The notes under the pieces were generated by a model. That model saw nothing but the letters and a program-made list of their open reading frames with translations, was not told the DNA's origin and ran no database searches. From assembly GCA_018829205.1 (NCBI GenBank), contig JAHJUE010000019.1:1-64000 (forward strand): DNA of 64,000 nt, written 5' to 3'. Below are positions 1 through 8,676 of the stretch, one piece after another (the first letter of the stretch is position 1; each line of letters starts with the position of its first letter). The DNA comes from Bacteroidota bacterium. GTDB taxonomy: Bacteria > Bacteroidota > Ignavibacteria > Ignavibacteriales > Melioribacteraceae. Both the position numbers and the translations under genes were made by a program.

Positions 1-2
1 AA

Positions 3-128
3 AAATGTGCCGAAGAATTAAATCTTCTCGGCAGCGGCGTTTCATTGATTATACACAAAAGAGACGGGAAATTTCAGGAAGAAAGAACCTACCCGAGGAA
101 AGCTGATCCAAAATCTTCACCTGGATAA
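3..128 (+). CDS. C-terminal end of a DUF2188-like protein (partial, cut by window edge)
   Basis: The open frame enters from the left edge and stops at 126-128, giving 41 residues that contain LIIHKRDGKFQEERTY and end in DPKSSPG. DUF2188 proteins typically end in a similar way: a strand followed by an HxRDG turn, then a short tail with Asp-Pro and a terminal Pro-Gly or Lys-Gly. I assign it to that family from this pattern alone. The function of DUF2188 is not known. The start and most of the protein lie outside the window. A hairpin terminator follows at 181-210. Confidence 0.6.
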   Translation, partial: KCAEELNLLGSGVSLIIHKRDGKFQEERTYPRKADPKSSPG

Positions 129-180
129 TTGATCGCACGACCTTAAGAGTCTTTTACTTTCCGGAAACTTTTAAAAAGAA

Positions 181-210
181 AAACCCCGGTAATATTTTTC
201 TCCGGGGTTT
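181..210. terminator. Bidirectional rho-independent terminator
   Basis: AAACCCCGG (181-189) pairs perfectly with CCGGGGTTT (202-210) around a 12-base loop. An A-rich run lies to the left and a T-rich run to the right, so the hairpin can end both the plus-strand DUF2188-like gene and the minus-strand polysaccharide locus whose last gene is at 352-1206. Confidence 0.85.
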
Positions 211-220
211 ATTATTTTAC

Positions 221-344
221 TGCGGAGAGTTATGGAGTCAATGCATTGATGCGAATTCTTTTATTATGATTTTTATTAACTACTTTTTGAAATGATGTTA
301 TTGTTTTGTAATCAGTTCATTTTAGACAATAAAATATTAACAAT
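221..344 (+). repeat. Copy A of a 124-bp direct repeat beginning with a tRNA-Ser 3'-end-like core
   Basis: It begins TGCGGAGAGT and can be aligned without a gap to 29757-29880; by hand I count about 81 identical positions of 124. The shared blocks are the first 10 bases, ten bases of CTTTTTGAAATG at offset 62, and TAACAAT at the end. The first 10-17 bases resemble the complement of the 3' end of the tRNA-Ser gene at 42572-42658. It lies directly right of a terminator, as does the second copy. Confidence 0.6.
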
Positions 345-351
345 AATTTGT

Positions 352-1206
352 TTATAATTTTTGATAGACACGTACATAATCAATTTGGTACTTAACTGGG
401 AAAACTGTCGGTGTAGGATCACCTCCGGCATTTCCGCCAATTGCAAGATTAATAATAATATAATGCTTCTGTAAAAACGGGTTTTTACCTTCTGCATCTT
501 TATTAAAAGTTTCTGAAAGATTTACATTATTCAATAGCACATCATCAAGATAAATGCTTATTTGCAAACTATCCCATTCCATCCGCCATACATGAAATTC
601 TGCAGCCCAATCTGCTCCGCCTAATTCTGATACTGGTTTTCGGTATGAATCCCAAATTGCTTTACCTTGTTGAGTGGCGCCCCACGCAAAATTTGCTAAA
701 ATCTTTTCCTGATAATATTCCATAATGTCTATTTCACCATTATAAGGCCATCCGCCGCTAATGCCCTGTGACCAAAAAGCCGGCCAAAGACCGGCACCAA
801 TATCTATTTTGGCGCGCATTTCAATTCTTCCGAACATCCATGAATGCCTGTTTTGTGTATGTAAACTTGCGGAAGTATACTCTGCGAACTTTCTTTGTTC
901 CTGCCATTTGCTGCTTCCGGGTTTATAAATCGGATTAGGAAAACTGTCCCTCTTTGCTTCAATTACCAGCAAACCATTCACGCACCATGAATTTGTTGAT
1001 CTATAATATTGCAATTCCTGATTACGTTTAAATCCATATTCATATCCCCAATTTCTAGGATTGGGCTGACCGTCTATTTCGAATTCATCTGACCATACTA
1101 AAGTATAATCGTTAGAATTATCTTCTGTTTCAATAACGTTTTCTTTGGTGCATGAAAAAAACGAAGTAATAAAAATAATTGTAAATATAATTTTGCAAAT
1201 CCTCAT
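352..1206 (-). CDS. GH16-family endo-glucanase-like lipoprotein
   Basis: A 284-residue secreted glycoside hydrolase of family 16. GH16 enzymes cleave internal beta-1,3 or beta-1,4 links in laminarin, lichenin, agar, carrageenan or xyloglucan. The N-terminus is a lipoprotein signal with Cys19 after FFS, so the enzyme is probably anchored in a membrane. The catalytic motif GEIDIMEYY places the nucleophile at Glu158, the helper at Asp160 and the acid/base at Glu163. The WPAFW segment before it is typical of laminarinase-type members. It is the last gene of the minus-strand polysaccharide locus, just upstream of the terminator at 181-210. The family is secure; the substrate is not readable from sequence. 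Confidence 0.9.
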   Translation of the reverse strand: MRICKIIFTIIFITSFFSCTKENVIETEDNSNDYTLVWSDEFEIDGQPNPRNWGYEYGFKRNQELQYYRSTNSWCVNGLLVIEAKRDSFPNPIYKPGSSKWQEQRKFAEYTSASLHTQNRHSWMFGRIEMRAKIDIGAGLWPAFWSQGISGGWPYNGEIDIMEYYQEKILANFAWGATQQGKAIWDSYRKPVSELGGADWAAEFHVWRMEWDSLQISIYLDDVLLNNVNLSETFNKDAEGKNPFLQKHYIIINLAIGGNAGGDPTPTVFPVKYQIDYVRVYQKL

Positions 1207-1285
1207 TTCTAACTCTTTATAGTAGATTACTTATTTTAACAAATATTTTTAATACACTTAATTATAAGAATGGGGTTAAAATACT

Positions 1286-3025
1286 TTAGTCTGAATATTT
1301 GTCTAAAAACGAAAGAAATACACTTGCTGTCCAGGTATAAGCCTGATCTCGGAAAGGGGTTCCGGATACCGCATCATAATTTTCAGCAAAACCATTTTTT
1401 AAACATAGGTCACAAAATTTTATCGCAATTTCTTTTGCTAATTCTTTTTCCCCGCAATCATTTAATCCTTCTACAATAATGTATGTGGACGGCGCCCAAA
1501 TTGGTCCGCGCCAATAGCTGTCATAAGCATATTTAGGACTTAATGGATTTTCTGTTGCAGGTCCGTATTTAGTAATAATTCCTGAATTTTTTAAATCACT
1601 AATTAATTTTTCTCTAACTTCCTCCGGCAGTCGTCTACCCAATGCAATAGGTATATACGGCAACAAACTGCTGCTGTTATCGTCGTATAAATTTGTAATT
1701 GAATTTCTGTATACAAATTTGCCGTCTATCCAGAATTCATTCATTAATTTCTTATATAGATTGTCAGCTTTTAATTTCCAATTATAGGAATCTTCTTTTA
1801 AATTTAGTTTCAAAGCAATTTCAGATAATTTATCCATCTGAATTATAAGAAAGGAACTAAGATCAGGACCTTCAACAGGAAAACCAATGTCAAAAACCGT
1901 CCCGTTATCCCAGCCTGAATCATTGCCATGATGATATTCAGGAAGCATGTTTTTATTGTCGTCTCTATATTTCAGCCAGAACTCAGTTAATTTTACTAAG
2001 TACGGATAAACTTCCTTATATCTGTCAAGGTTCATTACACCGGGAATTTTTTCCAGCTGATCAATAGTATAACCGTAAACTGGAGGTTTTGTAAAACCAT
2101 AATGTATAAATACGTCCATGAATCTATCGGGTAAGATTCCCAATTCATCCTGATTTTCTAGTACAACCATTACTTGATCCCATGCTAGATCAGTGAAACT
2201 GCCTGCCATACCTATTGCGTTAAAACAATTATCCCAGCTCCAGATATAATTCATCCAGTTCTTAGACATAAGCATTCCCTCTCGCCTCATAAATCCCCTC
2301 TGATAAACTGTACTGGACCAGTTAATAAATAATGCTAATTTTTTTGCATCTATATATTTATTGTTTGCGATTGATGCTTTTGCAATAAAGGCTTCGTAAT
2401 TATTCTCAACTTTATTCTTGCAATCTTCAAATGACATTTTATATTCTCTTGGTTCCCATTCGGAAACATATTCTTCAATTGCCAGTTCACATGATTCGTT
2501 CAAAGCTGTCACAATAATTTCATATTCATTCCCCACTTTTTTTATATCGATACCACCGCTTATACATGTAATCATAAACCGGTCATATCTATCTTTTCCC
2601 ATTAATCTAAATTGTTTCCCTCCTGGCATAGGGATTGGATATCTAATCATTCCTGAAGTAAGTTTAAAACCTTTCCGCTGGCTTTTTAATCTAATCGTCT
2701 TGGGATTTTCGAAACAAATTTGGAGCTGGCTGCTTTCCGAATTTAGTCCGATCATCCAAGGAAATGCGCGGACAGTATACTTAAGCTCTTCGTTATTTTC
2801 ACCGATAGGAATAATCTTAAATACCTGGCGTGTATCATAACCAAGAAAATGATTGATATAAAGTGTGTCCTGCGGAACCCTGTTAAGCAAAGTCGATATC
2901 GCGAAGTATGAACCCGCGGTGCTGAAAGGGACTTTATTTAAATCCAGGTTCTGAGCATCAGCTATGGTATTGTAAAAATTTAATATTGCAATTACCGCTA
3001 AAACAAATCTCAAAAAGTTTTTCAT
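1286..3025 (-). CDS. GH63/GH37-like (alpha/alpha)6 glycosidase, secreted
   Basis: I place the start at 3025, giving 579 residues that begin MKNFLRFVLAV with a signal peptide. A longer frame to 3160 would overlap the upstream oxidoreductase gene and hide this signal. The C-terminal two thirds resemble the six-hairpin toroid of trehalases, GH63 alpha-glucosidases and mannosylglycerate hydrolases: WSWDNCF near residue 265, SGWDNGT near 373 and YWRGPIWAPS near 506. These usually carry the acid and base of an inverting alpha-glycosidase. The N-terminal 200 residues should form the beta-sandwich found in this clan. It follows the Gfo/Idh/MocA gene by about 70 bases and probably trims alpha-linked units from oligosaccharides. 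The exact family is uncertain. Confidence 0.8.
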   Translation of the reverse strand: MKNFLRFVLAVIAILNFYNTIADAQNLDLNKVPFSTAGSYFAISTLLNRVPQDTLYINHFLGYDTRQVFKIIPIGENNEELKYTVRAFPWMIGLNSESSQLQICFENPKTIRLKSQRKGFKLTSGMIRYPIPMPGGKQFRLMGKDRYDRFMITCISGGIDIKKVGNEYEIIVTALNESCELAIEEYVSEWEPREYKMSFEDCKNKVENNYEAFIAKASIANNKYIDAKKLALFINWSSTVYQRGFMRREGMLMSKNWMNYIWSWDNCFNAIGMAGSFTDLAWDQVMVVLENQDELGILPDRFMDVFIHYGFTKPPVYGYTIDQLEKIPGVMNLDRYKEVYPYLVKLTEFWLKYRDDNKNMLPEYHHGNDSGWDNGTVFDIGFPVEGPDLSSFLIIQMDKLSEIALKLNLKEDSYNWKLKADNLYKKLMNEFWIDGKFVYRNSITNLYDDNSSSLLPYIPIALGRRLPEEVREKLISDLKNSGIITKYGPATENPLSPKYAYDSYWRGPIWAPSTYIIVEGLNDCGEKELAKEIAIKFCDLCLKNGFAENYDAVSGTPFRDQAYTWTASVFLSFLDKYSD

Positions 3026-3095
3026 TTTATTTACTCTGTAAAATCTAAAATTTGATATACCGTTTAAGAACAATAAATTTATTCCGACTGCATTT

Positions 3096-4430
3096 CTAAA
3101 TTTTGATCTCCCAGCCTTTTTCATATTCACGGCCCCAGTATTCCATTGCTTCGCTATCATTTAGTATGTGACCGGTGACTTTATCCAGATTTAAAGTACG
3201 GTTAAGCTTCCAGGCAATATTCGATAGTTGAAGTATAGTTACACTGACATTACCTTCATTAATCGGAGACCGGAGTTTTTCTCCGGTTCTAATTGCATTA
3301 ATAAAATTTTCGAAATGCAAATCTGTCATAGAATCCATACTTAAAATATCTTGAGTGTCGTTCTTTTCCGAAGTTGAGTACTCTTCTAAAAGATTATCAT
3401 TTAAATCAAACAGTTGATATCCTTTCCTGTCAATCAAAACAGTTCCATTTGTACCATGAATTGTCGCGCCCCTTCCTCTTCCATAATACTGCTTGTTATT
3501 ACAGCTCATTCCTTCCCATGTAATCATTTTGTTATCATATTCAAAACTTGTAATCAAGGTGTCATAAAATTCCCAGTCATCTTTATAATGATAACGTCCG
3601 CCGGATGATTTGATTGAATTAGGAATATCAACACCAAGCGCCCAGCGGCAAATGTCAACTTCGTGAGTTCCGTTATTCAAAGTTTCTCCTGTGCCCCAAT
3701 TCCAGAACCAGTGCCAGTTATACGGATGTATATTATCTTTATATGCTGTTCTTGGGGCCGGCCCTTGCCATAATTCCCAATCAAGATATTCAGGCACAGG
3801 TGCTTCTTTTCCAATTCCAATTGAAGTTCTGTTGTTGCTGTACCAGGCTTTTCCAAAATATGGTTCGCCAATAATACCGTCTTTAATTTTTTGAATTATT
3901 TTTATTGTATGAGGGGAAGAACGCTGCTGGTTTCCCAGCTGTACAAGTTTGCCGTATTTTTTCTGTGCTTCTACAAGCAGCTCCCCTTCGCGTGGATTAT
4001 GACTGCACGGTTTTTCAACATAGACATGTTTTCCGGCCTGCAGACCCATAATGGACATATGAGTGTGCCAGTGTTCGGGTGTTGCAATTGTTATTGCATC
4101 TATATCTTTGGATTCCAGAAGCTTTCTAAAATCTTTAACTTCGCTTGCACTATAATTAAATTTATCTTTTACTTTATTTGAAAACTTTACCAATTCTCTT
4201 TTATCAACATCACAAATATAATTTACATTTGTATTTTTACATGCCGCAATTGAAGAAAGATGCGCGCCGGCTCTTCCATGCAGTCCTATTATTCCAAAAT
4301 TCATTCTTTCATTAGCACCCATTATTCTTGAATAACTTTTTGCAGAAATAGATGCGGCTCCTAAAGATAATCCGGCGGTAATTATTGAGGTAGTTTTTAC
4401 AAATTCTCGTCTATTAAATTTCTTTTCCAT
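3096..4430 (-). CDS. Gfo/Idh/MocA-family oxidoreductase with twin-arginine-like leader
   Basis: An NAD(P)-dependent sugar oxidoreductase of about 444 residues. The leader NRREFVKTTSIITAG is a twin-arginine signal, suggesting export in the folded state with cofactor bound. The Rossmann motif GIIGLHGRAGAH follows, then ATPEHWHTHM and the EKP motif VEKPCSH containing the catalytic Lys. The start at 4430 (ATG) gives the usual short Tat n-region; a GTG start at 4442 would add four residues. The upstream DUF1080 gene ends five bases before that GTG, so the two are probably co-translated. Exported Gfo/Idh enzymes of this type are thought to oxidise sugars at C3, which fits the DUF1080 partner. The substrate is inferred. 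Confidence 0.88.
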   Translation of the reverse strand: MEKKFNRREFVKTTSIITAGLSLGAASISAKSYSRIMGANERMNFGIIGLHGRAGAHLSSIAACKNTNVNYICDVDKRELVKFSNKVKDKFNYSASEVKDFRKLLESKDIDAITIATPEHWHTHMSIMGLQAGKHVYVEKPCSHNPREGELLVEAQKKYGKLVQLGNQQRSSPHTIKIIQKIKDGIIGEPYFGKAWYSNNRTSIGIGKEAPVPEYLDWELWQGPAPRTAYKDNIHPYNWHWFWNWGTGETLNNGTHEVDICRWALGVDIPNSIKSSGGRYHYKDDWEFYDTLITSFEYDNKMITWEGMSCNNKQYYGRGRGATIHGTNGTVLIDRKGYQLFDLNDNLLEEYSTSEKNDTQDILSMDSMTDLHFENFINAIRTGEKLRSPINEGNVSVTILQLSNIAWKLNRTLNLDKVTGHILNDSEAMEYWGREYEKGWEIKI

Positions 4431-4446
4431 TTTAATACTCACGTCA

Positions 4447-5841
4447 TTAGTTTAATACTTTTATTTTAATATTTTTAAACCACACTTCATTTCCATGATC
4501 CTGCAGTAATATATGCCCTTCCATTTGCTCGCCAAAATTAGGCCAGTCTTTATACTTACTATAAGCCACAAGCGCTCTCCATTCTTGAGTCCTTCTCTCG
4601 TATTCAACCACTTTAATGCCATTTAGATAATGTTCTACATGATTTCCATTAACTACAATTCTGGCTCTATTCCAATTGTATTTATTTTCTCTTTTTGAGG
4701 TTGACTCATCGGGTGCATAAAATAATGCATTGGCGGGAATCAAATCATACAATGAAGCGTGTGTTCTATTACCTTTAACACCAAGTTTTGCATCCGGATG
4801 AATTTCATCGTCAAGAATTTGATATTCACATCCTATTGAGGAACCGGCTCCTTTATTAAGTTCAGTATCTACAAAATATTTTATTCCGCTGTTTGCGCCT
4901 GGTGTATATTTATAGTCGGCTTCCAAAACAAAATTTGAATATTTTTCAACTGTAACAATATCCCCGCCGTTAGTCGATTCGCCGCCGGTTCCCGGTTTAA
5001 CAATAAGGATACCGTCCTTTATTTCCCACCCGCTTTCTGGGAAATGATCCAGTTTGGCACCGCGCCATCCATGAGAGGTTTTACCATTCCATAATAACTT
5101 CCAGTCCTCAGCAGTTTCAAAATCAGTAAGTTTGTTAGTTAAATAACTAACCTGATTTATTTCATTTCTAACTTCTTTAAGTTTGTCTTTCAATTTTTCT
5201 GTAGTTACAAATAGATTTTTGAATTTTACTGTTTTGCCTTCCAGTTTAAAATTCTCGCTTATTGAGTGAATCTGAAGTGCAATAAATCCGCTTGCAGTTT
5301 TATCGTCTATTAAATCAGCTGTTTGAATATCATTCAGCCATATTCTAATATGATTTCCAACGGCTTCAATTCTGATTTTATTCCATTCATTATGTTTGAA
5401 TGCAATCTTTGCTCCCGGATTATACTCAAGATGATAAAGCCATCCGTTTCTTCCTTCATCGTAAACCCCTCCGCTCCAGTTCCTTTTTGAAGGATCAATT
5501 TCGGCCTGGTACCCAAATATGCGTCCATTATTGTAATCCGGTTTACTGAGACTTCTAAATTGAATACCTGAATTTATCTCTTCATCCACCATGAATTCAC
5601 ATTCAAAAATAAAATCACTATAAGAAAACTTTGTAGTCAGAAAAGTGCTGGGGGTATTTAATTTTGAAATGCCAACAATAACTCCATTCTCAACTTTAAA
5701 TTCAGCATCACCGCCATAGATTTCCCACCCTGATAAATCACTGCCGTTGAATAAATTTTCCCAATCATTATTATATGATTGTCCGTATACATTAATTAAC
5801 GTTAAGATTGTTATCACACCTATTATTTGAATTATTCTCAT
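4447..5841 (-). CDS. Secreted protein with two DUF1080 (3-keto-disaccharide hydrolase) domains
   Basis: 464 residues with a signal peptide ending around VYGQ. Two copies of the DUF1080 concanavalin-like fold are visible: one starting [13 protein letters not shown] and running to about residue 215, the other starting [13 protein letters not shown] from about 245 to the end. Each carries a GI-KYFVD or GIQFRS strand and an IRIWLNDI or VEHYLNGI strand, as DUF1080 proteins do. Some members hydrolyse 3-keto-glycosides by elimination after a Gfo/Idh enzyme has oxidised C3, and such an enzyme is encoded immediately downstream. Others are only binding modules, so the catalytic role is inference supported by the neighbour. 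Confidence 0.85.
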   Translation of the reverse strand: MRIIQIIGVITILTLINVYGQSYNNDWENLFNGSDLSGWEIYGGDAEFKVENGVIVGISKLNTPSTFLTTKFSYSDFIFECEFMVDEEINSGIQFRSLSKPDYNNGRIFGYQAEIDPSKRNWSGGVYDEGRNGWLYHLEYNPGAKIAFKHNEWNKIRIEAVGNHIRIWLNDIQTADLIDDKTASGFIALQIHSISENFKLEGKTVKFKNLFVTTEKLKDKLKEVRNEINQVSYLTNKLTDFETAEDWKLLWNGKTSHGWRGAKLDHFPESGWEIKDGILIVKPGTGGESTNGGDIVTVEKYSNFVLEADYKYTPGANSGIKYFVDTELNKGAGSSIGCEYQILDDEIHPDAKLGVKGNRTHASLYDLIPANALFYAPDESTSKRENKYNWNRARIVVNGNHVEHYLNGIKVVEYERRTQEWRALVAYSKYKDWPNFGEQMEGHILLQDHGNEVWFKNIKIKVLN

Positions 5842-5859
5842 TATAAAATTCCCTGATAA

Positions 5860-8607
5860 TTATTTATTTATACCTACTTCATTACTGTATTTACGTCCGC
5901 TTATTTTTTCAATTATTTCAATCATCTTTTCTCTGTTTTTGTTAACTGTCTGAACATAATTATTTAAATTATCTCGCGTATATTCAAAAACTTTTTTGTT
6001 AATCTTTCCCTCAATAGTATTCCACTCGGACAACATTTTTTCCGCACCGGCAACAGCGTCGTCCAGATTCATAAACATATCTTGAATTACAGTTCTTCCG
6101 TTTGACAGATTGTGGTCATATTTTACGAAGTGAAAATACGGGAGAAATTCTTCTCCCAATACCGGATCATTATATATCTTCTGCAGTTCCGGTGAGTATT
6201 GACTTAAAACTTTTTTCTCGGCTTCCGGGCTTATAATGCCAATACCCTCCTCATTCATACAATGAGTTGTTTTGCTTTCCACCAGATCATCCTGCGAGGT
6301 ATCGAACCATACACCCCTATATCCCCTATATATATATTGATTTTTAAGTACATCTGATGAAACAAACAAAATGTCTTTTATGGTTTTATGGACTTTAGGA
6401 TCGCTACCGTATGTTAAACTAATCCACTCATCATAAATTTCATCAACTGATAAATCCGGATTCCAAGCCAGTCTTCCAAGTCCGTAGTAGTTTACCATAT
6501 TTAACGGGTTTGACGTCCATGCTGGAGAAGGACTTATCATAGAAACACCCAGCAGACAATTTGTAAAATTTTTATTATAGCTTTCTATGCCGTTTTTATG
6601 ATTATCAAAATCCATCCACCACTTCCACTTAGCAACCCATGATGCCGGCCAGCTTTTAGCTACTACCATTTCTGTTCCGTAATTATTTTTCTGTATTGCT
6701 CCATCAAGAGGAGAAATAGGAGCTGCCAGATCCCAATCAAGCGGATTTGCTTTACCAACTATTGTAACATTCTCTAAATATTTACCATCATTAGGAGCAT
6801 ATATATCATACTGCATTGTGTTTCTATATACTTCGGTAATATGTGAATACCTTAATTTACCGTATACAAATCCTCTTAATAAAACTTCACCTTTGTATGG
6901 TAAAAGATTTTCTGCAATATTGTTTACCATTTCAGGGAATGGATTCCCCAATTGCGCTTCGGATCCGAGTTTAAGAAGGTATCCTCCGAAATACGGGATT
7001 CGATTATAAAGTGTATCTGCGGTAGCTTGGTCCAACGCAAGAAGAAAATTTGGTGACCAGTAAAGTTTTATACCGTAATTCCTTAAAATTTTAGCCAGTG
7101 TAACAACTTCATCCATATGCTCTAAGAAATTATTTTGTGCCTGCCAATTAATTTCAGTTGGACAAATAGCGTTCCATCCTGCGGATGCCAATAACCTTGC
7201 CCAATCTTCAATTAGTTTTGTATTTCCTGTCCGTAAATCTTCCCAGCTGTAGATTGAATTATAGCGGTTACCTTCCCAGTTGTATGGATTTATTTTTTTT
7301 CCGTTCCAATCATCACCTTCGGTTCCGCGGAACCAATCCCAATGCCCTATTATCCTAATTTTCACTTTCGGATTACTAATAAAATCCAGATCCGCAAGAT
7401 TTTCCTGCTGTTTAATTTTATTTATTAATTCAAATGTCCCGAAAATAACTCCAGCCGGTTCATTTGCAGCAATCACTAAAAAAGAATTACCATTTATTTT
7501 AATGGTCTTAATTACAAAGCCGTCGTTTTCAACTTTGTCTAATTCTAATTCAGATGAGAAAGATTTGATTAATTCCGATTCATTTGGAGTACCAAGAAGA
7601 ATATTTCCTTCAGATTCGATTTGAGAATTAATTGGGAGAGAAACACCGAATATTTCATTAACTGCTTTTTTTAATTCATTGCCTGCCGTAATTATTGTGG
7701 GATTTTCAGTTTGTATAATAATCTTCTTGAAAAGATTCGAATATTCGTTCTTTTCATTTTTTGAGTAACCCAGCCACGCATCATACAACACTTTATCGGA
7801 ATCATTATAGTTATAGACAACCATTTTACTGTCTGGTAAAATCTTATCATGTCTTGATTTGTAGAAATCCTTATCCCCATTATATATTTCGGATATTACA
7901 TCATTATTTAATACTTCATTATATATTCTTACATCATCAATAAAGCCTATAAATTCATTACCAATAACAATTTCTTTTAACCCTTCAGTTTTTAAAGGTT
8001 CAACATCAGTACCTGCCAAATCAACAATTGCAATTAGTTCTCCGTCACGCCAACCAATGAACTGTTTATTTTTATAATCAAAAGTTACAGCAAAGTGATG
8101 CCATTTATTTTCTTCTATTAAAGCATTTTCTTCCGGATAAAAAGCATCCTCGCGCAAAGTATATTTATACCATTGATCATTTAATACCGTACCTGAAAAT
8201 TTAAATTTGCTTTCCCCCTGAAATCTTGCTTGCAGATAACCTCTGTAACTTCTTAAAGTAAAAGCACCGTTACCATAATCAATAATATTATAATTCTCTA
8301 CAGTACTGGAATTAATCCAGAAGCTAACGGTGCCTTCTTTAATTGCTAGTTTGGATTTGGAATTTATAGGAATTCGGATTGGTTTAATTTTGGGAGACAT
8401 TTTAACACAATAATTTTCATTGCTTAAATTATATAATTCCGCATCACCTAGTATAGGATCGTTTCCTAATTTTGTTTGATCAACTTTATTGAAGTCCCAA
8501 TAACCGACTAGATTATTGCTGATATTTTTGCTGTCTTGCTGGGCCGATGTTAAGCCGTTTAATAAAAGGCAAAAAAGGACGGATATAAGAAATAATTGTC
8601 TATACAT
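5860..8607 (-). CDS. LamG-domain protein fused to a divergent GH67 (alpha-glucuronidase-like) region
   Basis: 915 residues with a signal peptide (cleavage near LTSAQ). Residues about 30-245 form a LamG/concanavalin domain (GTVSFWINS, WHHFAVTFDY, GFIDDVRIYNE). Residues about 265-900 follow the layout of GH67: an N-terminal alpha/beta domain (ITAGNELKKAV, ILLGTPNESE), a barrel with HWDWFRG where GH67 has HWDNPSG, and a helical C-terminus. Compared with the clear GH67 at 18906-21038, the acid Glu is kept (Glu550 in GSEAQLG) and one Asp is kept (Asp624 in PLDWD), but the second carboxylate, 28 residues on, is Ser652. Specificity is probably altered, or the enzyme is inactive. It is much longer than ordinary GH67 because of the LamG domain. 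Confidence 0.8.
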   Translation of the reverse strand: MYRQLFLISVLFCLLLNGLTSAQQDSKNISNNLVGYWDFNKVDQTKLGNDPILGDAELYNLSNENYCVKMSPKIKPIRIPINSKSKLAIKEGTVSFWINSSTVENYNIIDYGNGAFTLRSYRGYLQARFQGESKFKFSGTVLNDQWYKYTLREDAFYPEENALIEENKWHHFAVTFDYKNKQFIGWRDGELIAIVDLAGTDVEPLKTEGLKEIVIGNEFIGFIDDVRIYNEVLNNDVISEIYNGDKDFYKSRHDKILPDSKMVVYNYNDSDKVLYDAWLGYSKNEKNEYSNLFKKIIIQTENPTIITAGNELKKAVNEIFGVSLPINSQIESEGNILLGTPNESELIKSFSSELELDKVENDGFVIKTIKINGNSFLVIAANEPAGVIFGTFELINKIKQQENLADLDFISNPKVKIRIIGHWDWFRGTEGDDWNGKKINPYNWEGNRYNSIYSWEDLRTGNTKLIEDWARLLASAGWNAICPTEINWQAQNNFLEHMDEVVTLAKILRNYGIKLYWSPNFLLALDQATADTLYNRIPYFGGYLLKLGSEAQLGNPFPEMVNNIAENLLPYKGEVLLRGFVYGKLRYSHITEVYRNTMQYDIYAPNDGKYLENVTIVGKANPLDWDLAAPISPLDGAIQKNNYGTEMVVAKSWPASWVAKWKWWMDFDNHKNGIESYNKNFTNCLLGVSMISPSPAWTSNPLNMVNYYGLGRLAWNPDLSVDEIYDEWISLTYGSDPKVHKTIKDILFVSSDVLKNQYIYRGYRGVWFDTSQDDLVESKTTHCMNEEGIGIISPEAEKKVLSQYSPELQKIYNDPVLGEEFLPYFHFVKYDHNLSNGRTVIQDMFMNLDDAVAGAEKMLSEWNTIEGKINKKVFEYTRDNLNNYVQTVNKNREKMIEIIEKISGRKYSNEVGINK

Positions 8608-8676
8608 TGCAACTCCCTTTTAATAATTTCAATTCAGAATATTTTTAGATGCGAAAAAAAAAAAATATTAATAAAA

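Noticed and set aside
2418-2840. Plus-strand open frame of 140 codons inside the GH63/GH37-like gene
   Set aside because: It is a shadow of the minus-strand gene, has no recognisable motifs and no ribosome-binding site.
3026-3160. Longer N-terminus for the GH63/GH37-like protein
   Set aside because: It overlaps the end of the upstream oxidoreductase gene and buries a good signal peptide that begins at 3025.
8650-8666. A-rich run after the start of the GH67-like fusion gene, considered as a slippage site
   Set aside because: It lies in the gap between genes; no frame would be changed.
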